Shown: in pieces, positions 56,171 to 64,000 of the stretch
Numbering within the stretch: position 1 is the stretch's first letter
Layout: each line of letters starts with the position of its first letter
Assembly: GCF_000002985.6 (NCBI RefSeq)
Contig: NC_003281.10
Coordinates: 11,408,001-11,472,000, forward strand
Length of the DNA stretch: 64,000 nt
Direction of reading: 5' to 3'
DNA from: Caenorhabditis elegans
Lineage: Eukaryota > Nematoda > Chromadorea > Rhabditida > Rhabditidae
The notes under the pieces: generated by a model
Databases searched by the model: none
What the model saw: the letters and a program-made list of their open reading frames with translations, nothing else
What the model was told of the DNA's origin: nothing
Translations under genes and position numbers: made by a program

Positions 56171-59100
56171 TTAAGAGCTATTCTTATTAAAACATTTTTG
56201 ACATTTTCCACGTATCGCCCAATGGAATTGATTGAAATCCGTCTTCACCCAAAGTTCCGTGTCTTTTACGCTTCCGTTTATTCGTTCCGTAATTCTGAAA
56301 ATAAGTAAATGATTATTTGGAATTTTAGGTACAATGTATAGTTGAGAGATTTCGGAGAAAATTTTTCGGAAAAAATTCGAAAATTTATTTCTTTATTTTT
56401 TCAAAAATTTTCAAATTTAAAAAAAAACTGATTTTCGGAATTTTTAAAGGAATTTCTGAAATTTAGGTAATTGACGAGTTTCTGTGACTCCGCCCAGATA
56501 GTTGGAAATTTCAAATAAGCTCCGCCCATAGTGATGGGCGTGGCTTGCAGGATCCGCGTACTTTTAACCACTTTTTGTCAGGAAAAAATAATTACTATTA
56601 GCGATTTCCTTAAAAATGTAGGGATAAAGTTTTGTGATTTTGTTGTTAAGTTTTTTAGACGATCCTACGTTATGGGCGTGACTTATAGGCTCCGCCCATT
56701 TAATGGTCGTGAAAGTTTCAAACCCCGCCCCCTTTCACAGACTCTTTTTTTTCAATTTTAGAGCCGAAAATTTCCGATGTTTTACGCTAAACTCACTTGA
56801 TCTCCTTTCCAAGATCAGTCAAACATATAACTTTTCGAGAAGCGGCTCCCTGTGACTCATCGACAGTCCGATTGCTCTCAAAACACAGCTCAATCTCGGA
56901 TCGTCGTTTGTGATAGGACATTGTCATTTCCAAGTCAAGTGCCATCGACATGAGCTGAGCGGCACAGTGTCCCTCGCTCAGTGAGAACGACGATGGATCC
57001 TTGTCCACTTTTGACGGTGACATTGAACCATTCGATGTGTCGTGCGCGGATGGTGGTGAGCTGGATCTTTGTTGGCTTGTGCTCGATTTTGGAGGTGCTG
57101 GTGCCGAGGATGTCGAGTTGCCGGCCGCGTTGAGCATCGCGAACATCATTGGATTGGAGTTAGAGAGACTGCTCACGAAGGCGGCGAGTTGCTCATTCTG
57201 ATCAGTGGTGGAGGTGTTCGGCGATCCATATGTGTCTGGGGTTTCTGACTTGATGCGCTCATCGGAGCTTGAGGAGGATGCGGCCTGAAATTTTTTGGGT
57301 TAAGAAAATAGTCTCTAGGGTGTTCCTAATATGCACGGCCCGACAACTACCGGGTTCCGCACTGAAAGTTAAAAAGTAGGGCGGTCCAAGAAACCCGTTA
57401 GATGTCGGTCCCTGTTTTTTCGTAAATTTTTTGTAGATTTTTCGAGCGTCCGACATCTAGAGGGTTCCAAGCGCCAGCTGCTTCTGTGGCGGAACCCGGT
57501 AGATGTCGGGTGCAGCCACTTACATCAAAAAGCTTTCCTAAGAAAATCGCACTTTGTTTTTCAGCGCCCGACAACTGCCGGGTTCCGCTAACCCGGTAGG
57601 TGTCGGGCGCAGTCCCTGCCCATTTAAATAAGCGCTCAAATTCTATCATACTCTTCGAATGGGCAGTTTCCCCAAAATTTCCATGAACCCTTATCAATTT
57701 TGGGGTCCTTATCAGGTCCCCCTTCCCAAATATTTCCTGTCAATTTCTGCCCGAGCACATTGACGTGTCCCCCTCCCCGTCGCCTCTTAACACTGATAAG
57801 CCACTCACCTCCACATGATTTTCAGTGTCTTCCTCCATCTCCTCCTTCTTCACAAATCCACTGTTAATGTTGATCACCTCTGAGGATTTGGGCAACGAGT
57901 CGAGGAAGTTGAGTGAGGAACCGTTGGCAAATGAGGAGAAGTCGGCTTCTGTCAGGGATCCCGATTGCTGAAGTTGTTGCAGGAAGGCCATCGAGTCGAG
58001 CATGGGCTTTTGGTCCATTTTTACCATGGAGGGCAGCGAGGAGCTGGATCCGGCTCCGCCACGGACACGCTTCACGTACGGTTGGGTTGGAGTCTGGAAT
58101 GAGATAAGAGTTAAGTCTCTTAAGTATACAATATATCAGTTAGAAATTAAATTTTTTAATATATTTTTTTATTGTTTGATACTTTTGGATAGACTGGGTA
58201 CTGTAGCAAGAGGTACCTCATCAAAATCCAATCCGTTCGCGGGTCTCTTGACCTTCTTTCGGGTGGTGCCATCTCTCAAAATATCCTGATGATATGCATT
58301 CATATGACCCCACATTGATTTGGTACTACTATCATTCCGCTTGAGAACCTTCCAACAATAGATGCACTCAACATTCTGCTTCTCGTTAAGACATTTATAA
58401 TGCTCCCAGATTTCTGAGGTCTTCTTGTGTGGTCGCATTCCTGCGGCGAACAGGATCTCACTGGCGCGCGCCGCTGTCAACGGGGAGAGCTCTTTTTCGG
58501 TGGTGGTGGTGGTGGTACGATCTTTTTTGAGCAAGGATGAGGTGATGGGGTTTTCGCTGGATGAGGCGGCGGCTGCGGCGGCGGCGGCAGCAGCAGATTG
58601 CTCAAGAAGAGCCATGAGCTGTGTGGTGTCGATTGTGGAGGGAGCATCGGAGCCGGAGGATCCCTCGAAGAATGCCGAGTCATCCTTGGAGTGGGACGGA
58701 TCTATGACTAGCGTGGACTCTTGTTGCTTTCGACGGGCCATCTGGATTTATATGAGTGGTACTGTCGGAAGGAAGAAAGTTGAGAGCGAGGAAAAGAACG
58801 AGGGAAAAAATCGAAAAGGTATATGTTTTGGAGACAGTCAACCACAAAAGTTGTGGTTGTGTGGGGGAAAATGAAAAGAGGAGTGTGGCCGGTCGCGTCT
58901 TTCTCCCCGCCGGCGCTGGAGTAGGGAGGGCGGTGTATGTGTCTCTCTCTGTCTCGCAAAAAGCCCCGAGACGACGGGGTGAATCGATAACAGAACGGAA
59001 AGGCCCCGTGGAACTAGAGACGAGAGGAGAGGTAGTGTTGAAGAAGAAGAGACGAAGAGATGAGAGGAGCGTCAAAACGGGGCACGAGCGGTAGACACGG

Positions 59101-62100
59101 GGGGACCCGCCTCGTCGTACACACACCGCCCACATGTACACAAATACTCTCACATACGGCGGTTGTGGAGAGGAGGAACAATTTTTGGACGGGGGGAGAA
59201 GCACCTCAATTTTTGGGGTGGTGGACTAAAGTTTTGGGGCCCTAAAGTTTTAGGGACTAAAAAATCGGACCTCTGATGACCGAAAAAAAAAAAATTTTGG
59301 GGCTCATTTTTGGAGCAAAATTAGAAATTCCCGTCAGAAAGTGGATGACGGACGAGATATTCGAGTTTTTAGTCCAATTTGTTCAAAACTTATTGTGGAT
59401 TTTTCATCTCAAAAAAGGGTCGAACTAATTTAGCGAAAAATTTAAAATTTTCAGATTTTTTCCGACCGCAGCCCAACTTGGCGACGAATTCAAAATTTTT
59501 GGCTCCCCGGACTACAAAATGAGCCCGGAAAAAAATCACAAGCCCGGGTGGGGGGCCGGGGCTAAAAATAACATCTCGTCAGATCCAAAAATCCAGTTGT
59601 TAGTTAGGGTAGACCAGGGGGGGGGGGGACGCAAAATGAGAAAATGAGAAGGCGAAGAATAAGGAGGAGATGAAGACGAAAAAAGAAGACACGACGACGA
59701 TGATGATGACAGGGGTAGATGAAAAAGGACGAAGGGGGCCGCGCCCCGTCTCTTTCGGAATGGAAGAAGAAGAAGGGGGAAGGAGGTCTTCCCCCCCCCC
59801 CCCCCCTCCCCTCCAACTATCCAACAACGGGGGGAAAAGAGAGTACCGGAGGAGCGGGGCGACGGCGGGGGCTAGTGAACACGGGGCGGCAGGAGACCTA
59901 GACTGGGGCTTGGCCGGCAAAAAAACCCCCGCGGCGGGGGACCCGCCCCCCGTCTCCATCTTTGCTTCCTTTTTCTTCCCCAATGCGGTAGGTCTCGGAG
60001 AGGTCGGGAATGTGAAAAGCAAACGGGACGGGAAAGCATTGGGATAGTGTCTTCGAGAGACACAAACACACTACTGCTGCTGCCTGTGCTAATAAAGAGA
60101 GACCGCGAGCGCCCCGAGATGACGGAGAGAGAGAGAGAGAGAGAGGAAGAGATGGTGGAAGATCCTGTTGTGTGTGATGACGGTCCACTTTTCCATTTTT
60201 GGGTCGCCCTATGGACTGTCGGCCAGTCGGGGGTGGTCGGTCGGGGGGAGCGCGCGGCGCGCACTTGTCCTCTCATCACGCGGGGGATTCGAGGTCATCG
60301 AAATGTGATCGGAGTGCCCCCCCCCCGACTCTTGTGGAGAAATAGAAGGGTACTTTTACACAGGTGCCCCCCCCCTCTCATATTTTGGTGTGAGGGGGAC
60401 CGTGTCAACATTTGGCCCCTTATTATGAGTGGGGGCTTTATACCCTAGTTCAGTACAAAAAAAAATCATGGTATTCCTTTAAAGCTACAGCACCCATTTC
60501 CCCGCTATGTGATCTCTGAAAATTTGGGGAGCCGTGCACCACCAGTTAAAAACTAGGCCGTTCCAAACATGACCTGCCTGCCTCGCGCCTACACTGCAGA
60601 GAATTGGCGGCAGGCAGGCAGGCTCAGTACCCAGTAATCAGTTTTTAAAACAAAATTTCCAATTCAAAAACATAAAAAACCGCCACCCCACCTTAGCCAA
60701 CTTCTCGCTGAATCGATTGAAAATCCCGTCGTCCGAATGAAACTTCTTGAGATGTGTTCGCAGGTTGTTCGGGCTCCGATCGTCGCCGCTCCACGAGCAG
60801 TGTAGGCAGATGACTCCACCGGCACCGGCTGCAAAATTTTGGTTGTTTTTATATTTTTGTACCTCTAGTGTTGCTTTTAATTCGGTGATGGTATGGAAAA
60901 AATAATTATTAGAACAAATTTCCCCGAAATTTGCGCGGATATCCGAGATTCTTTTTTGTTTCTGAGAATTTCAAAATGTTTTCCTTAATTGGTTTTTCCA
61001 CTACAGTGGATTCTCATAAAAATTATAACAAACATTTTAATTTTTATGGAAATTATTTTTAAAAATAAATTATGGAAAATAGGCCGTACTTGCCGAATAA
61101 AATCTGAGAATTTATTTTGTTTTTAATTAAAAATTGGTATATTCAAATTCCCGCGAAAACTTATAGCCTATTTTCAAAATTTATTTGACTTGAATAACTA
61201 CTGTTTTTCAGATTTTCAGACATTTTTTCAACTTCAAAATTGGCCTAAAAATAAATGTTTACATAATTTCATCTTTTTTTCCATTTTTCAGCAGAAAAAA
61301 ATGTCTGAAAATTTTGGTATTCCAGAACGCAAATGTTTTTAGAAAAATCTTTTAAAAACCAATGAATTTTGCTAGAAAACGCGAAAATGTCGAAACAATT
61401 TTTTTCTAATTTACAAACATTTACAAAAAATTATACATTTTCACAGTTATTACGGGAACTCAAAATTCTGAGAATGCGTACTGCGCAACATATTTGACGC
61501 GCAAAATATCTCGCAGCGAAAACTACAGTAATTCTTTACATGACTACTTTAGCGCTTGTGTCGAATTATGGGCTCAATTTTTGAAATGAATTCTTTTTTT
61601 TTTTAATTTTTTCGTATAATTTACTTATTTTTTGCAGATTTTTAATATTCTTAAATATTTTTTTCAAAAATTTCAAAAATTGACCCCGTAAATCGACACA
61701 AGCGCTACAGTAGTTTTCGCTACGAGATATTTTGCGCGTCAAATATGTCGCGTAATACGTATTCTAAGAATTTTCCAAATTTAGGCAGTAGAAACGCAGA
61801 GTCCAATAGAGCACACTTGCCACAAAAACCAATAAAAAAACTCACTGCTATCCTTCATATCCTTAAAGAAATCCCAAACTGGATGCGACTTCTTCCTTCC
61901 GGCATTCCTCGCCCACGCCGACGGTGATGACGTGGATCCGAAGCTGAGCTGATTCTGATTGTGTGGTGGGGATCCTTGTACAGACGCGAGAACAGGCATC
62001 AGGTCACGAATTGTGGCCTCGGAGAAGAACTGGGATTCAATGTCTTCGAATTTTGATGGGATCGGCGTGCCGAATGATTGGATCAGTGAGAGGGCGGCGG

Positions 62101-62805
62101 CTTGTTGCTGAAAAAATATTAAATTTTTTTTGAAGATGAGAAAAACGAAAAATAAATAAAATAGAGTACAGGGTGGGGAAAAATTCAATTTTTTTTCAAA
62201 ATTTAAAATTCAATATTGAAATTTCTGTCTTCTCTCTGACTCATATTGGATAGGTGAACAGAACGAGAAAGAGAAGAATTTGCATTTTTCAAAAAAAATT
62301 TTTTCACATTTTCACCAACCTCTTCTGTTCCTCCTGTTTCCTCGGCAGCCTCATGCGATTGAGCCGCTGGCTCCGGTGACTCGGAGCTCGCCGTGTCCGA
62401 ATTCGCGACATCTGTTGGTGGTACGAGTGTGGCAAACTGAAAATTATTTCTTATTTTGTCATTTTTAAAAGAAATTGCAGCTCGCATGGCGGAAAACCAG
62501 TCCGACCAATCAACGCCGTTGGCCACGCCCACTCGGACGTCGCTAATTGGTCGAAACTTTTTATTGCAGAGAAAAAACTTTTAACTCACCAATCCATCCT
62601 TGAACATGTCCATTAATCCATTTTGATCAGAAATTCCTGCAGAAACCAGCGACATTGGGTCATATGGCGGTGAATCACTTGAAGACGATGAGCTGAATGT
62701 CGTTGGAGCCTCGGAATCCGACGTCTTTTGCGACATGACGTTAAGCTGATTGGAAAGCACTGTGTGCAGAGCTTCTGTGAAGTTGCCTCCGAGAAGCGAT
62801 GTCAT
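56171..62805 (-). CDS. bed-2: Protein with two BED-type zinc fingers (probably BED-2)
   Basis: Eight exons (high to low): 62590-62805, 62320-62436, 61846-62107, 60692-60828, 58217-58741, 57809-58093, 56797-57284, 56171-56294, all in phase, 717 residues. Finger 1: VWDFF at about 189-193, then C206, C209, H224, H229 (VICLHCSW ... LRTHLKKFH). Finger 2: IWEHYKCL at about 355-362, then C370, C373, H390, H395 (CIYCWK ... MWGHMNAYH). BED fingers bind DNA and are shared with domesticated hAT transposases; here there is no transposase domain. The rest is low complexity: poly-Ser, a run of ten or so Ala at about 294-303, and poly-Thr. A nuclear DNA-binding role is inferred. Exon 58217-58741 begins exactly at an ATG behind a good acceptor, so a short form starting there (finger 2 only) is possible. 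The symbol is recalled from the locus and is the least certain part. Confidence 0.87.
57331..57612. repeat. Hairpin-rich inverted repeat in a BED-gene intron
   Basis: Repeated complementary blocks: cccgacaactaccgggttcc, cggaacccggtagatgtcgg, and at 57564-57610 a nearly perfect hairpin with 21-bp arms (gcgcccgacaactgccgggtt against aacccggtaggtgtcgggcgc would pair at 19 of 21) and a 5-base loop ccgct. It lies in the intron 57285-57808. Confidence 0.7.
59617..59628. repeat. Homopolymer G12 tract
   Basis: Twelve G on + in the GC-rich BED-gene intron. Confidence 0.9.
59791..59806. repeat. Homopolymer C16 tract
   Basis: Sixteen C on +, followed by tcccctcc, in the same intron. Confidence 0.9.
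61461..61774. mobile_element. Inverted-repeat MITE, second copy of the 40968 family
   Basis: The left arm has attctgagaatgcgtactgc, gacgcgcaaaatatctcg and cgaaaactacagtaattc; the right arm has cgacacaagcgctacagtag and gatattttgcgcgtcaaata. The centre is AT-rich and longer than in the first copy. It lies in the intron 60829-61845. Confidence 0.8.
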
Positions 62806-62820
62806 TCTGGAAAAGGAGAT
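62806..62820 (-). promoter_or_regulatory. bed-2: Probable SL trans-splice acceptor of the BED gene
   Basis: On the - strand tctccttttccag is followed by A and then the ATG, the same arrangement as at sbp-1. Confidence 0.5.
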
Positions 62821-62959
62821 TGTTAAAAATTTAGAAATAATGGAAATAAGAGAAGGTGAGTTTGGAAAACAAAAAAACAGATTAATAAAAAAGTGTTAGG
62901 AAAAGGTAGATCAAAATTGTAGGTCAAAAAAATAGTTGTATTGTTCGTAGCTCACAGAA

Positions 62960-63650
62960 GAAAAAAAACATATCCTACGCGCAAAAACTACAGTACCCCA
63001 TGAGTATGATAGTGCACACAAGAAGACACCACATCCCACGAGCAAGTTCTACAGTATATCAAGAGAAACAAATTTCTGAAACGCACAAAAACACCCGATT
63101 TTACGCGCAAAGTCTACAGTACTGTGGGGTTCCCTATCATTGCTAGTCCACAGAATAAATGCATCGCATCCTACGCGCAAGATCTACAGTACCCCAAGAA
63201 ACTCATTTTCTGAAAGAGCGGACAAAAACATTGAATCCTATGCGCAAAAACTACAGTACCCCATGGATATGACACGGCCCGAGAAGTGGTACCTGTGCGC
63301 AATTTGTCTACCGTACCCCTGGACGTTTGGGCGCGTTTTTGTCAAAAACGGCTGGTCCAGTTTTTTGTGATGCATATAAAAAATGCTCGAAATTAAATTC
63401 AAAATTTTTTGGACCAAAGCTTTTTTCCTTAAAACGCGCCCAAACCTGGCTAAACTGCAATTATCAATAGAGCGCGTTTACACTGATGTACCCTTGTACC
63501 CATGTACCCTGTACACAAGGTGCACACAAGAAGACACCACATCCTACGCGCAAAACTACCGTACCCCAAGAAATACATTTTCAGATAGTACACACACACA
63601 TAGGAAAACACCACATCCTACGCGCAAGTTCTACAGTACCCTAACTTGAC
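62960..63650. repeat. 'cctacgcgcaaaaactacagtacccc' spaced repeats
   Basis: Seven copies of tacgcgcaa..ctacagtac with 60-75 bp spacing at about 62977, 63040, 63100, 63170, 63240, 63545 and 63625. The spacers share gaagacaccacatcc and acacaagaa words. Upstream of the BED gene. A hairpin-bearing insert interrupts the series at 63310-63440. Confidence 0.65.
63315..63437. mobile_element. Small inverted repeat (tttgggcgcgttttt)
   Basis: gtttgggcgcgtttttgtc near 63327 is matched by ccttaaaacgcgcccaaac near 63428, with ggtccagttttttg and ttttttggaccaaa as an inner inverted pair. It is probably a short MITE inserted in the repeat series. Confidence 0.55.
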
Positions 63651-63953
63651 TCTAAACTCAAAGCACCACAAAGCCGCCTACTAAAATTGAAAAATGTTCT
63701 CTAAAAGCAAATTGAAAATACTATGGAATAAATGGTTTTGGAATGTAAAAAGACTTGTTTTTTTATTCATTCATCTCCTCACCCTCCCAAAATACAAGAA
63801 TTCTGTCATCCCTCTCTGTGTGTGTAAATTAACAAATATCGGAGAGGAAGAACGAGCGCTTCTTCTTATTACATACAAAAATAAAAAGGAGATGCATACA
63901 CATTTATACTACTGCTACTGTATGTGTATATCTGATGTAAATGGAATAGAAGA

Positions 63954-63970
63954 GGGGGGGGGGGGGGGGG
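63954..63970. repeat. Homopolymer G17 tract
   Basis: Seventeen G on +, the longest such tract in the window. Confidence 0.9.
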
Positions 63971-64000
63971 AGGAATGGAAAAATTGTCAGAACTGGTAAC

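Larger units (their letters stand above)
58742..60691 (-). other. Long purine/pyrimidine-skewed, GC-rich intron of the BED gene
   Basis: 1950 bp with unusual composition: long purine-rich + strand (gaagaagaagaaggggga type), G and C homopolymers, CT-rich blocks and (ag)n at about 60128-60146. It differs from the AT-rich introns elsewhere. Reading frames over it on both strands are compositional. It may contain an internal promoter for the shorter BED product starting at 58741. Confidence 0.5.

Noticed and set aside
57564..57610. The 21-bp-arm hairpin as a microRNA precursor
   Set aside because: The stem is too short (typical precursors have about 30 bp) and multiple related copies indicate a repeat family.
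59600..60448. Frames of over 120 codons on both strands in the BED-gene intron
   Set aside because: Low-complexity, purine-rich composition opens frames on both strands. There is no splice-site support and the flanking exons join cleanly without them.
1..64000. tRNA, rRNA, CRISPR or operon-type prokaryotic systems
   Set aside because: No cloverleaf with a ttcgaatc-type T arm, no rRNA-like stretch and no spacer-bearing direct repeats were seen. Tandem repeats here have no unique spacers.

Overview
The window is nematode nuclear DNA, almost certainly Caenorhabditis elegans. The exons join in frame through short introns that end in TTTTCAG-type acceptors. The long arrays are of the C. elegans telomere type (TTAGGC). 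One conceptual protein of 1113 residues is the SREBP homologue SBP-1. The order two-pore K+ channel, EB-module protein, sbp-1, plr-1, BED-finger gene fits what I recall of the Y47D3B region of chromosome III; that placement is recall, not something the sequence proves.

Layout. 0-1.3 kb: the last two exons of an unidentified + strand gene. 1.3-6.2 kb: AT-rich DNA with transposon remnants and two orphan exons (2601-2626 and 2686-2851). 6.2-16.3 kb: a + strand TWK-type two-pore-domain K+ channel with at least 21 exons and a roughly 700-residue cytosolic tail. 16.3-19.2 kb: intergenic DNA with a TTAGGC array, a MITE fragment and a 40-bp tandem array packed with perfect heat-shock elements. 19.2-20.2 kb: a three-exon secreted Ala/Pro/Cys-rich protein. 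20.4-34.6 kb: sbp-1 on the - strand, with a 7.9-kb intron that is almost entirely a 43-bp satellite organised into a 172-bp higher-order repeat. 34.6-48.9 kb: about 14 kb without a convincing gene, a mix of MITEs, minisatellites and CT-rich islands. 48.9-54.5 kb: plr-1 on the + strand, a transmembrane RING-H2 protein. 54.5-56.2 kb: convergent intergenic DNA. 56.2-62.8 kb: a - strand gene with two BED zinc fingers (probably bed-2). 62.8-64 kb: upstream DNA with repeats.

The genes are functionally unrelated neighbours (ion channel, secreted protein, lipid transcription factor, Wnt-receptor ubiquitin ligase, DNA-binding protein). The EB-module gene and sbp-1 converge and their transcripts must overlap antisense. 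plr-1 and the BED gene also converge. sbp-1 and the BED gene both have an acceptor-like CAG one base before the ATG, which suggests SL trans-splicing.

The notable non-genic content is a hAT-like MITE family with near-perfect 8-bp target duplications. Its G/C-rich arms (ttgccggtttgccg) look like the seed of the giant sbp-1 satellite, with a small intermediate array in a K+ channel intron. I saw no bacterial-type system, CRISPR array, rRNA or tRNA. Multi-exon genes are given as spans and their exons are listed in the evidence.
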